Below, in pieces: positions 11,544 to 22,636 of a stretch of DNA of 60,000 nt. The translations under genes and the position numbers were made by a program. Numbering within the stretch: the stretch's first letter is position 1; every line of letters starts with the position of its first letter. The DNA lies in the NCBI RefSeq assembly GCF_910592395.1, contig NC_088319.1, positions 5,272,001 through 5,332,000 of the forward strand, given 5' to 3'. Under the pieces are notes generated by a model. It made no database searches and was not told where the DNA came from. It was given only the letters and a program-made list of their open reading frames with translations. The DNA is from Lineus longissimus (lineage: Eukaryota; Nemertea; Pilidiophora; Heteronemertea; Lineidae).

Positions 11544-13206
11544 TTAGGTGCAGTTGACGCTCTCTGAAGAAGAGTTGTAAATCCGGCAAGGACGGGTCAT
11601 CAGACTCTGATTCTGACACTGATCCAGAGCTTTCTCCCGAGTCGACAGATGGCGCTGGGATAGGAAACAGGTCTCCCTCAGCCTCCTCCTCACAAGGAAA
11701 ACCCCTGTCACTGTTTTACCATGTACTGACACAGGTGCCTCCAAACACCCTGCTATTGGTATTTCCAGGTCATTGGCCCCGTACACCTTCATAAAACTGC
11801 CCAGAGAGCAAAGCGTTGGATCATGAGACAAATATTTTTGATAATAAGACAGAGGCACTAGAGAAGTTTCCGCACCCTTATCGAGGATGCAGGGCACCCT
11901 GGTGGACCCGATGTCCATCATCACAGCTGGGCTCATCCCAGCAATTTTGTCCATTAACCCTGGGTCTATGGTACCTGTGCCATTTTCTACACCACAAGAT
12001 TTCCCCTCTGTCATCATGCATGTGACATCCACTGCCCCCACTTGAGCACTATTTGCACTAATACTACAGCTAGTATTTTTCTCTGGGGCCTTACAATCAC
12101 CAACTACTTCGTCTCTGGGCACAAAATCGGCCTCCACTGCCTTGCCCACCGGCAGGGAGGCTACACATTTCCCGGCTGATCCTTGCCCTTAGCCGGCTGA
12201 ACTGGAGCTGGTTGTGGGCATGCCCCTATCCAATGCTCTTCGCTGTTGCACCGAAAGCAAGGGCGCTCAGGCCCAGGCCTACCAGGATTGTTACGACGCC
12301 AATGTCCGCGCCCCGACCGATCACCACCGCGACCCCGGCCGCGCGACTCCTGGGGAGTTTCGCTATGCGATTGAGACAGTTACCCAAGATGCTATCGAGT
12401 TTCGATCCAACATCGGACTCGATCTTAGCCAACCTCTCCTCAACTTGACCTTGAGTCTCGGTCAATTTTCTAATGATAGGATGAGTAGCCAGCCCATCAC
12501 GCCCTTTGCCAGCGGCATTCACCTCCAAGCTTGGCCCGAACTCAATACCATGTACTCGGGCCCTCCCCAGTGCCTCATTGTCCCTAAAAAAATTCATGGC
12601 CGCCTCCCGCATATGTTCAAAATCCTGGTCATTGTTCTCTAATTGGATGCGCCGCAAATCCCTACGAACTACTGGATCCCGTGCCCCCCTAGTAAACTGT
12701 TCCTTCAGAGCGTTGTTACGCAACGTGACTATGGCATCTCGCTCAGTCCCAGCGACAGCGGCTTCCCGCATTCTACCATACAGACGCATTAATGCACGAC
12801 TAAAATCCAACAGGGACTCATCCTCAAGCTGACCCCTTGCGTGGAAAGCTGAACTAAGCGATGACACAGTCTCCAGTGGGGCGAAACTTGCAGTCAAAAC
12901 TTGGACCACCCCATCATAATCATTACCTAAACCCTCAGGATGGCATAAAATCTCCTCACGAGCTGACCCCCCAAGATGATCCACTAACGCCGCAGCCTTC
13001 CTAGCATTATTGTAACCAAGCTGGCGCGCATAAACATCCACCTCCTCTAGCCATTCCCTTAACGTTGGATCACCAGGTTTTTTGGGTGTGCCATAGAATT
13101 TTGAAAGTTTTACCGTGGGTGCTTGCCGCAGTCGAAGGTTGCCCAAGACCGTAGCCAAAGTCTGTGCTAACTGACGGTTTGCCTCTGCTAGTTGTGCCGC
13201 ATCCAT
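11544..13206 (-). pseudogene. Broken gag and aspartic-protease region of the LTR element
   Basis: Gag opens at 13206 (MDAAQLAEANRQLAQTLATV) with a capsid-like helical region including LREWLEEVDVYARQLGY, and continues to about 12350. There the frame shifts: the gag frame ends at 12226, while a CCHC zinc knuckle (CFRCNSEEHWIGAC) is read in another frame at about 12220-12265. Downstream, 12149-11544 carries a retropepsin-like segment where ILDKGAETSLVP stands in place of the usual Asp-Thr/Ser-Gly active site. The Thr/Ser position is Lys, which should inactivate the protease. Frame breaks and the altered active site mark it as a fossil. No reverse transcriptase follows. Confidence 0.6.
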
Positions 13207-14159
13207 AACTACTGTCTTAGATTATACCACTTAATAAATAAACATATAGTCTACACTATACTTTCTCACTAAATGTTTTTAGTACTAAGCTATACTACAA
13301 TAACACTAACAGGCCCGTTGCCTGACTAAGACAAATTAAGAAATTAATGAAAAACACCAATGCAGCAGAGCAACACCAAATTTGAATTGAACCAAGGTTA
13401 ACAACCGTGATGCATCATAATAATGACTGGACTATTCCAGATAAAATGTAGACAAGCACCTTTAACCGTAAAATAACCTGAATAAAACACCAAGATGCGT
13501 GCAACATACATGACATACATGAAATCAAGATGACAGTGACTCAATACCCATAGATACACCAGACGACATGAAGTGCAGTTCAATGAACAGCAACCAAAGA
13601 TGGTCAGGTTTTATACCGTTCTAAAATGATGGCAAAACACTGGTCTAACTAAAATTGTGGCGTAATTTATAAAATACAAGTGTGGAGAGAGGTTACCAGC
13701 ACTTCATCCACAGAACACGGTCCTCAGCACCGGTCCAATTTTGGGGAAAGTGGGAATTTATAAACCCTCTTGCCACAATTAAAGTTGGACAAAAAAACGA
13801 TTACAAAATACAAAGAAGATTTTAAATACCAAATTGAGTAAAGTAATTAAGTCTCTGCACTGGTACCACTTCACAGCACACCATCACAATCAATCATCAT
13901 CTTGCGTCGCATTCCGTGTTGTCATGTTGGCGTTGAACCTTTCTCCTCAGTCTCAGCAGCTCAGGATCATCATGGAGTCCATCCAGTTCCGACTAAACTG
14001 TGATAGAGTTCACATAAGGCACGAACCATCCACAGCCAGAGTTAGAGAGTACAGCCTACCACTACCAGTGTAGTCGTAGTACAGCACCAGCAGCATGTCA
14101 CAGACATCCATTGACATCAGCAGGCCGCAATCTCGAGATGCACTAGCCTATATGCAGCA

Positions 14160-14176
14160 TCCCACCGCTGCCACCA
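14160..14176 (-). promoter_or_regulatory. Candidate primer-binding site
   Basis: On the minus strand TGGTGGCAGCGGTGGGA begins two bases after the candidate LTR end. It starts with TGG, the complement of a tRNA CCA tail, and is long enough to pair with a tRNA 3' end. This fixes the LTR edge and the direction of the element. Confidence 0.55.
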
Positions 14177-14178
14177 TT

Positions 14179-14923
14179 TGTCGAGGGAGAGGGGCGGCGA
14201 CGTTTCAACTTGCGTCGAGCTTCTTCGGTAGATGTGCTACCGGGATCCGACGGTGAACAGGTCGTCACCTCCAAGTGCTGCAGGAGCTAGTAGTATGATC
14301 GTCCTCCAATATCAGACGTACAGGGATGATAGGGAGATGGTTGCTATCCACTCCATGTCACAACAGCACGCTGCTAAAGACAGACACTCCATCCGTGATC
14401 GTGATGAGATACTAGTAAAACAAGTCTGACATACATCACCTGTATGTACATTGTACACAGAATCGACGAACTACTCCGTTTCACGTTTGCACACTGCCTT
14501 CGGCTTTATAATCACAGATGCCACACTTGAAATGTGACAAAATCCTAGATGTTATGAAACATGATCGTAAGATGAACGTCACAGGGATGTCTTCTACACA
14601 AAAGTACATAATACAAGAATCCGGGCAACTTCCGCCCACTTCGCACACGTGCGCCGCACTGTCAGAAGCTCATTTCACTACAGTCAAGTTACACAAACGA
14701 AACTCGGCTCGGACTCCCCTGCGAGGACCCCGTTGCGCCCTTTTATTGGGACGGGAAAGGAACTTGTGGAAATGTGAATCAATCAGCCAATCACAGTGCT
14801 CGCCGGTTTCACATATTTGTAAAAAAGAAAAGAGGCAGCGCCTCTATACTAAGATTGAGAAACTAAATGACGAAGGGGCTACGTTGACCCAGTTAACATA
14901 CGATATTAATCTCATCCCCGACA
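14179..14923 (-). repeat. Candidate 5' LTR
   Basis: Read on the minus strand it starts TGTCGGGGATGAG and ends CTCGACA, the usual TG..CA edges. It contains a TATA-like CCAATAAAAGGG near 14735-14748, a plausible U3 promoter. A shorter LTR starting at 14516 (TGTGATTATAAAG) is an alternative. No second copy is present to prove the ends. Confidence 0.4.
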
Positions 14924-15902
14924 GAACAAAAGGTGATTTTGAGTGATGAGTTTGTGCCCTAATATAGGTACTTGCTGTTAAAAGTTGATGTTAAAAGTTG
15001 ATACAGGGTGATGAAATAGTTCATCAAAAGGTAACCGCACATCCGACAATTGACTTCTAGGCTACGCAATGCATCGTTGTGCATTGAGAACCTATTTTCG
15101 TCCAGTTTGATAGAATTAATTAGAAGCGTCTCAAGTCGACAAGTATGTACGTCATGTCATGTCATCATCATTGAAGCATGGGATCGACGTTGTTCGCGGG
15201 CGGCGTCCATTCCAAAGACATTTATCTAGCGACAGATGTAGGCCTAGTAATCCACTTCCATGCCTTTTATCGACAATAATGGTCACTAAACTAAGTACGC
15301 CAACTAAGTATTAAGCTCATTGGTTTTTCATCATTGAAATACGAGTGTCACTGTCAGTGCTGCCTCAGGCGGGGGATTGGGAACCAATCTACGAATGGCT
15401 CTTCCAGTCTATGCACGCACTCCGTTTGCCGGCCCGTCACGCACATCTACGTCGACAATTCGTCGAGAAGATGATACGCGGGAGGGGAGGCGATTGAAGG
15501 CACAAAGAATCCAACACTAGCAATGTCGCACTAAAAATAGATTATGACGATCCCGGCAATTTTTATCGCTACAAATTTGCTAAAAATTCGGTAAATATCC
15601 AAGCCATCAGGAAATCCTTTCTTTCACGCCTGGACACACATTGAATACGTAGTCTGACCAAATTTCAAGTCATTTGGTGCAGTGGTTTAGACAGAACCGT
15701 CTTCCGATTGAAAATTGGTAGAGAAAGAAAGAAACCGAGAATTCGTGCGAAATAAATATGAGCACCACACTGAGTGTGTGGTGCTCATAATAAAAGGACC
15801 ATTTGAAAATGCTTTAAAGACCCCCTCCAAAGGTCCTAGGTCAAGTATTCCGCACCTTTTGGCCGTTTTGGTGCCATTCAACTGAAACAGCTCCCCAGAG
15901 CT
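14924..15902. other. No gene seen; one perfect hairpin
   Basis: No coding segment can be supported. The inverted repeat at 15757-15789 has 14-bp perfect arms (tatgagcaccacac and its complement) around a 5-base loop. Confidence 0.5.
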
Positions 15903-16807
15903 CTACAGATTTGAAAGATGGGTGTTAAAGCTTAAGTTTGACCCCTGTTTCATGCAAACACAACAATGAACAATCTTTTTTGTCATACATACTTTTCCCC
16001 GCAAATCCAAGGAAATGCAATTTTCCTTTTCCTTTTCAGTGTCTTCCTGATGAACTTCAACTTCTTTAGATTTCACACATTTCCTTTTCTTGAGAGAACT
16101 ACCTTCCCTGGCCCGTACTGTCTTCAATCGGTACTCAAGCCAACCATTTCCATTGCTGTGGAATGATTCCTGTTGACAGAATAAAAAAGCACACGAGCCA
16201 TGCAGCTCATCAAACCCAGGGCCCGATTGCACAATCAACAAAAAGATAACGGCAATTTCTACCTCACTTCTTGGTGTTCACATAAATGCCATGAAGTTAA
16301 AGATAAAAGACACTTTGATGAGATGAATATCAGCATCTGTGATATATAGGACACCAACGTTAGCGAGAAATCTGAGGCGGCGTTATCTCTAATGCAACTG
16401 AGCCAAGACTGCTGTCTTGCTTTTCATACCCTGTTGCTAAACATTGACAATTTACATCAGTACTCAACAGTAATTACCTTCATGTCACCCTCTCAACTTC
16501 TAGCTAATATATGACAACCTAAACTAGATGTTTACTTGGTTAAACTTTGAAATATGAAATTTTAACATGTCTTCGAATAAAACATCATTAACATGGCATG
16601 TAAATAACCCAGCATTCATGACATTAGTTATTTTTGCAGTTTTATTTTTCTTGGAAAAAAATTATAATATATTATAATATATGAATTATAAATATACTTA
16701 CATATCCGGAGGTGGCAAACCCGTCTATGTTGATCTTAGAGGCAGTGCAAGGATACTGGGACACTATGGCCTGAGCAAGTGCCTCTTTTTGTTGACTTGT
16801 AGGATAC
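15903..16807 (-). CDS. Two-exon fragment of a high-copy invertebrate protein
   Basis: Exon A (about 16807-16702) follows an acceptor (atttcatgcag) and reads YPTSQQKEALAQAIVSQYPC with a GY at its donor (gtaagtat). Exon B (from 16170) follows ctgtcaacag and reads SNGNGWLEYRLKTVRAR, then a Lys-rich tail (SSLKKRKCVKSKEVEVHQ), to a stop at 15903. The YP..QKE/YPC..GY..W..RLK pattern resembles a small module seen next to SAM-domain and transposon-type proteins of invertebrates and fish. The 530-base gap between exons is a plausible intron. Start and 5' exons are not visible. It may be a decayed copy. Confidence 0.4.
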
Positions 16808-18192
16808 CTGCATGAAATATGAAACAATTAAGTGAATAAGTGCCAGTTTTTATAAGAATCAGGCAGATTCCTAATAGAGGGCGATTCATTTTGATCCTTT
16901 TTTACCACTTTCTTTAGGCTCCTGGAAAATTGGGGTCATCAGTCTAAATGGCAAAATAACCAAAACGAAGTTTTCAAATACTGATATTTCTGCACGCCCC
17001 AGTGAGCAACATAGATTTTTGTTTGTGTTAGACTATCAGGTATTGACTCTCCAAAACATGAATCGTTTCGAAATAAAGCACACTTTCCCAGGAATTGTGT
17101 GGCTTGCACCCTAAATTAACCAAGGTCTTTTAAAAGCTTATTTTTTTGCTTATATGTGTATTATGATAGATTAGTATACTCTTAGTTTGATTTGGATGGA
17201 AATTACGGTGGCTGACTTAAAAAGGCCATAACTCAAGGTTTTTTGCCATTTTCTGCTGTAAGACGATTTCAAAAGTGTACCTAACACTTTATACAATACA
17301 GAAAACCAAATGCAATTAGCTCCATCCATTTTGAAGATATAGCCAATTATGTGTTTGACAACTTGATTACCTAATCAGGCTAGCTGAGGCTGCTGAGCCG
17401 AGGCTGCTGAGGTTGGTTGTTATACATAATGTGTAGGCCCTATTGGGGCCTGTGATACTGCATAGTGTCTTCTTGTGTTCCAGCCATAGCAAGGTGACAG
17501 CGACACAGGTCAGTGTCAGTGACAGCCACTGTCAATGAGAGATTATTGTCATCTGACATCTAGGCCTATCTAACGTTGCACGGCATTATATCGTCACGTC
17601 AAGATGATTGTGCATAATACCGTCACTTTTCAATAGTAGTTCAGCGTCATGACATAACTGGCGATACAACACAGACCAGGCGAAACAATATTGTGCAACA
17701 TTAGTCTGTTCAAAAATCATACATGTTATGCATCTGCAACCGTCTATCAATGTCTTCTTTGCTATATCGGCAGGTCTGCCATGCATTCTAATGCACCACA
17801 AATTCTAATCACTTTCGTCCGAATGATCACTCTCATTATGATCTAGTGATATTAATGGCTCGAACATGTACGGCTCAACGTTTAAATATCCTTCTGTATC
17901 GACCAAAACATCCTCAAATTCACTGCTCTTACTCTCTGAACTGTATGCGGAGCCCATCTTGCTTTGTTCTGACTGGCCTGATCTACGTCATCAAAAAATC
18001 CCTAGCGGCCACATGTGGAACTAATCTAAAGTTGTGTGTGGTGGGAAATTCAAATAGTTTAAAATTGAAAATTGAAATAACTAAATAATGACTTTATTAT
18101 TAGAATTTTTTTAATGTCTGGGATCTTGTTTTTTTAACCCTCAACATATTTCATGAGTATCAAGCATGTTTTCAAACCTTGATATATGGCCT
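16808..18192. other. No gene seen
   Basis: A/T-rich spacer with short frames. gaggctgctgag(c/g) is tandemly duplicated at 17385-17412. An 11-base phrase (cagtgacagcc..) recurs weakly around 17500. No domain or repeat ends were placed. Confidence 0.4.
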
Positions 18193-18594
18193 TTAAGCCG
18201 TGGTTACACCTATCACAAATTGGTGGGTTATTTGAGACCCGTGTCTTTCCCGTGTGTGAAAAGAGCCCACCTCGCGTCTACACCTATCTTCAGTACATTA
18301 AATTAGTTACTAAGCCCGGCGACGACAGATGTCGCGCACGTACCTTTGCAGTTCGTTGGTTTTGCATGGACTTCTTAGCAGACATGACAGATGGTCGGCG
18401 ACGGCCACTATGGAAGAGCATGCTAGGATCCGGGTTAAACACTGGTTTTCCCTCCCAAGACACCATGGATTCTGTCGAAAAATTCCATGGTTATCCGCTT
18501 TCTACCAGTGGATTTAATGTTATTGTCCTGGACCCTTTTATTTTCCTTTCGCCACCGTTTTATCTTTTCCTGAACTTTATATCTTTCGACCTGA

Positions 18595-18750
18595 TTATTG
18601 GGCCTTCAAGTTAAGACAGTTCTTGCGCAATTTTCCTATATAAACTTTCCCATCCTTTGTGGTGCCATTTAGTTTTGCCTGGGTGTCCTCACGCTCCCAT
18701 ATGGTAAGGAGAGCCTGAGATTCTCTCTCGGTCCAGTGGATACGCTCCAT
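18595..18750 (-). pseudogene. Myb/SANT-like DNA-binding fragment of a Harbinger accessory protein
   Basis: From an ATG at 18750 the frame reads MERIHWTERESQALLTIWE and goes on through LNGTTKDGKVY to a stop at 18595. W-T-x-x-E-x-x-A-L-L-x-I-W followed by VY is the trihelix/Myb-like pattern of the second protein of Harbinger transposons, which binds element ends with the transposase. Only this N-terminal domain remains, and it lies inside the Harbinger-like element, so it is a leftover of the autonomous parent. Confidence 0.55.
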
Positions 18751-18874
18751 GGTCGAAAAGTCCGGTAAAATCTGATAAAACAATTCGACGTACTCACACT
18801 CATAGTATACGATCTGTCAAAATGCTAGATGTCAGAATTTCGCGCGAGACTTCTGTACATGGGTCATTCCACGC

Positions 18875-19803
18875 CAAGGAGGATACCGCGGTGACGTCAC
18901 GGCTTTTCCAAGATGGCGCTGCATATTGTAAACAAACTCGATCCACGGCCAAGGGAAAATCAAGTCATCAAAATAGTTAGATTTTTCGCATCAAATCAGA
19001 GTTATTAGTACTTTTCTGCTATGAAATAAGTCTTCAGACAATAAGCTATCATTTGAATAATGAAAAGTGCTGTTTTGATGGAGAAAAATAGGGTTTTTTA
19101 AACAAATAGACGGGCACCGATCTTCCAAAATTAGCGATGGTTTCAAAACAGTCTCCCAGACATGGGGCAATCTCTTCATTATCATAATGGGATTTGGAGG
19201 CATGTTTACAGATTTTACAAGTTCGAGACCTGTAATACCTAAAACTCGCATAGATCCCCATAGATCCCCTCTATTTGTCGAGTTAGCGCCCCTGTAAGAT
19301 CATGCATTTTCGGACACTAGAACGAAATCTTCCTGCGGATATCGCGGTTTCGGTGATGATTTAAGGAGAAATTGACTGTTCTTCGAGTTGTATGGGACAG
19401 AAATGAGTTCATACTTGATGAATACATGAATATATTATGATATGGGCGGGCTTCTAAGTCAAAACAATAACAAACTCAACTGCATCTCTACTGCATTGCC
19501 TAGTGTATTTCGTAGTGTATTTTAGCGGAGACATTATTTCCGCACTTTGGCCACGCCAAACGTCTTTTTTATTCGTGGAAGTTAATCTGCTCTGTAAATT
19601 TTATTTTACACAGGAAGAATCCATACTAGGTATTGCAATATTTCATGTCTATTGGTGTTTTTGTGTACAGGAGCGCACCAGACAGTGAAACGTGGAGCTG
19701 TGTTCAGTGCTGGTGCTGTCAGTAGACTGAATCTGATTGGCCATAGCGATCACTAATATGGGTCGGGATCACGTGATGTGACGTCACCGCGGTATCCTCC
19801 TTG
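18875..19803. mobile_element. 929-bp MULE-like non-autonomous element
   Basis: Its inverted repeats are CAAGGAGGATACCGCGGTGA.. (26 bp, perfect, through TGACGTCAC) at both ends. Target-site duplications of 9 bp, attccacgc, lie at 18866-18874 and 19804-19812. The unoccupied site is seen as gcgtggaat at 33065-33073 in the other Sola arm. A 9-bp duplication fits the Mutator-like group. No transposase is encoded. The TIR holds a cAMP-response-element-like palindrome. Confidence 0.75.
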
Positions 19804-20156
19804 ATTCCACGCCAAACCACTCAATTTTTTTCCGCACCCCTTCTGAATTTGATGAAACTTCACATGCAGGTTGGCATCCTAGAGAAACGACGACACACCA
19901 AATTTCAGCTCGTTCCAATTAATCTTTCGCGGATTTAGAGCACTTTTAAATTTTCGCGGGTTTTACGTTAAAGGGAAGGACCAATCCTCACCCACAACTT
20001 CATGAATAAATGTGCTTTGGGGTCATAAAAATCAATTTCAATTCATTTTAATCGAAATGCACTGTTAATTTGATCACAATTCTACGATTTGTTTGGCTTG
20101 AATTTGGTTTAATTCGTCGTCCGCTAAAAACTTGACATCAGCGCCACCACACGTAC

Positions 20157-20175
20157 GTGACGTCACGGCATGTAT
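20157..20175 (+). promoter_or_regulatory. Subterminal CRE-like inverted repeat, left copy
   Basis: gtgacgtcacggcatgtat contains the perfect TGACGTCA palindrome (cAMP-response-element type). It lies about 35 bp upstream of the ATG of the plus-strand gene at 20210. The identical 19 bases occur inverted at 28610-28628. The position suggests a promoter and/or transposase-binding site. Confidence 0.5.
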
Positions 20176-20209
20176 GCAATTTACGATCAGCTGTTCAGAT
20201 CCACGCAAA

Positions 20210-22607
20210 ATGGTGTCTTCGAGTGATGATTCTTCAAGTCTGTCCGATATAAGCGATAATTTCAACGATAGCGATGAGAGTAGGGACTCCGAATCTATTG
20301 ATCTGGAAGAGGAAGAGTTCGAAGAACAGATTGGTGCCGGTGGGGCGGTGAAAGGATACCAATTCGAGCCGCACAGCGACAGTGCTCAAAATAAGCGGTA
20401 TCGCATCGCAATTTGCGACAGAAATTTTAGGAATTGCGATATAAACGATCTTGGGCAAAAACAAAATCGCGATACATCTATTTTTAGCTACACCCCGTAA
20501 TTTTCAAGCTTACAGGGGTTGACAAATCCGCTCGCCAATTCGCCAAAGGCGAGTAGAAATACGGTCTTGGCACTTAAAATGAAAAAAGTATGCGTTTTCT
20601 GGCGATACAAATATGTTTTAAAATACCAGTTTACTCGCTGCTCCGCCATAGCATGCATGCATGTACATGATATATTGAAATACATTGTTTGGATCCAAGT
20701 TATCCTAGTCCCCAGCGCTTTTGAAGTACGGCGAATGAGTGGTCTACTGCATTGCGTATCAGCAGCGGGAACAAGGTTCTTTGACAGTGGGAGGCAAATA
20801 GAGTGTCCGCAGTTGTGGCGCAAGGCATCATATGGGTGGTTGTTCTAATTTACTCCCACTGAAACGATTGTCAAAATGCGCAGTTACTCAGTGCGCATCT
20901 GTCGTCTGGTCCAAAATGTCGAGGCAACTGGATCATTTTGGAAACCGCACTCCCGCATTACCACTTGCCACAGCACGCAAGCGATCGGCAGAAACACCCC
21001 AGGCCCTTCCAAAAGATGCCAAGAAGGCATACGAGGAGACAAGACAGCGTTTAGTAAAGGATGATTGGAAAACGCACAATATTCACAAGTCAGATTAGCG
21101 TAAAACAGCCTACAAAACGCACGTGGTTTTGACTGGTCTTGGTGACATCTGCTTTTATATTGATTTCTCTTGGTCTAGCTCTGTTTGTGAATAAAAGAGG
21201 ATGTCACAATATGTAATAGGAAGATTTTGGCGCTAGTTTCTGACGCACATGTTCCCGTCAAAGCGTAATAGAGTTGCTAAATGTTGTTTTCCAGTGGCAA
21301 TATCTCGCAAGCTTTTATTCAAGACTAAACTTATTGGTGTACTGTTACTTGATGTTAGTTTCAAATGAATAAATTGAAGAAAAACAGCTTTCTCTCTATT
21401 TTTTCTTGTGATTCATTTATCATTTTCACCAGTTTCTGATAAATAAAGGCAAATAACAATGAAAGTAAGTCTTTTTTATTCATTTATTGAAATATCAACG
21501 CACGTTGGTCCGATGTCGGAAAAAGTTGCTATACATAGCTTCATAACTGCTATACAAGTCAAGACCTTGTATAGCAACTTTGCTATACAAGTGAAAAAAG
21601 TTATTTTGAGCCTTGGGCGATGAAGATGGCAGTTCTGAATTTTCTTCAAATTCGTCTTCAGAATCCGCGGAGGAAGACGCAAATATGGCCAAGTGGAGGG
21701 AACGAATGACCACAACGAAATAGTAATTAGTTTTTCCTTTCAATGTCCTGGGTTGCCAGTCATCGTTTCTCAAATCTTTCGTTGAATCATTGACGAATTT
21801 GGCCATAATTAAACATGTTCAAAGATACCAGTTCACCCAATGTACAAATCCACTAGCCTCAAAAAATCTAATCATCACTCCACACACATTATAATTATGT
21901 TCATTATTTTTTAGGTGCGAATGTGACAAGAAATGTGTAAACTCACTGATACCAGAGGAGAATGCCTGCTGCCGGGAGAAGGCCCCAATTGATGGAGTAC
22001 TCGAGGAGTACAACTGTGACTTCAAGCCAGAGATCGCATGCATAACGGACCATCCTGCTTTCCACAGCTATTGCCTCGATGTCTGGTCCCTGCAGCTTGC
22101 ATACAGGCTCTTTCATAAGAAGGAAGTTCCAGGAGCAATAAACTTGTAAGAAGACTTCTTCTATTTTTATTTTTTTATTAAATTATAATTATTCACTGTA
22201 TTAGTGTGTACACTTTTCAAAAGAAGAACAATATGGCATCAAATTTGTTGTGTATCATTGTACCAGTAAACCTTTTTAAACCACAAAGATAATTTTTATC
22301 TAATGGTCAAGCATATTTTCTGCTTTATTAGAATTCAAGCCTTACCAGCTCTGACCAGTACACGCAGGCCTAAATTATGCCATCTATGACAGAATCCATT
22401 TCTTCATTTCAGGAAATACTGATATGTTGCATATCGGCAACTAATCCGATGGTGTTGGAGATATCTTGGAGAAGGGAATCGTGTGCCATTACCAGCCTGT
22501 GCTGTTCACTTAATCCGTATACTCCAGAAGGCGAAATTGTGGGCTTTAAGTATCCACCACTCAAGAACAAAGGCACTAAGAGAAAAAGGCGTAATAATAG
22601 TCAGTGA
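20210..22607 (+). pseudogene. P2RX7_C-domain second gene of the Kolobok element, broken
   Basis: Exon one starts at ATG 20210 with an acidic Ser/Asp-rich segment (MVSSSDDSSSLSDISDNF) ending in a GYQFEP motif. A later exon (about 21915-22145, after attttttag) encodes the Cys-rich half of P2RX7_C: CECDKKCVNSLIPEENACC, then ACITDHPAF and CLDVW. The last exon (22413-22607) gives KY, then an in-frame TGA at 22420-22422, then YVAYRQLIRWCWRYLGEGNR and VPLPACAVHLIR. The conserved GFKYP end (EGEIVGFKYPP) is read only after a frame shift near 22520. In this family an Arg is expected at the TGA, so CGA to TGA is likely. The P2RX7_C domain binds zinc and, in P2X7, forms the cytoplasmic ballast. Its role in a transposon is unknown. 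The exons between 20420 and 21915 are not resolved. Confidence 0.6.
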
Positions 22608-22636
22608 CAGTGTTCAATGTTCAAACAGACTGGTCT

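Larger units (their letters stand above)
11544..14923 (-). mobile_element. Degenerate Gypsy-like LTR retroelement, 3' part missing
   Basis: Read on the minus strand the order is candidate 5' LTR (14923-14179), primer-binding site (14176-14160), about 950 bp of leader, gag (13206 down), zinc knuckle, and a protease-like region to 11544. Reverse transcriptase, integrase and a 3' LTR are absent, and I saw no second LTR copy in the window. The element is therefore 3'-deleted. Assignment to Ty3/Gypsy rests on the gag type, the CCHC knuckle and the tRNA-type primer site, and is moderately secure. Confidence 0.55.

Noticed and set aside
14179-14516. Short LTR starting at 14516
   Set aside because: Possible TG start, but the longer 14923 start contains a TATA-like promoter in a better position. 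Kept only as an alternative.
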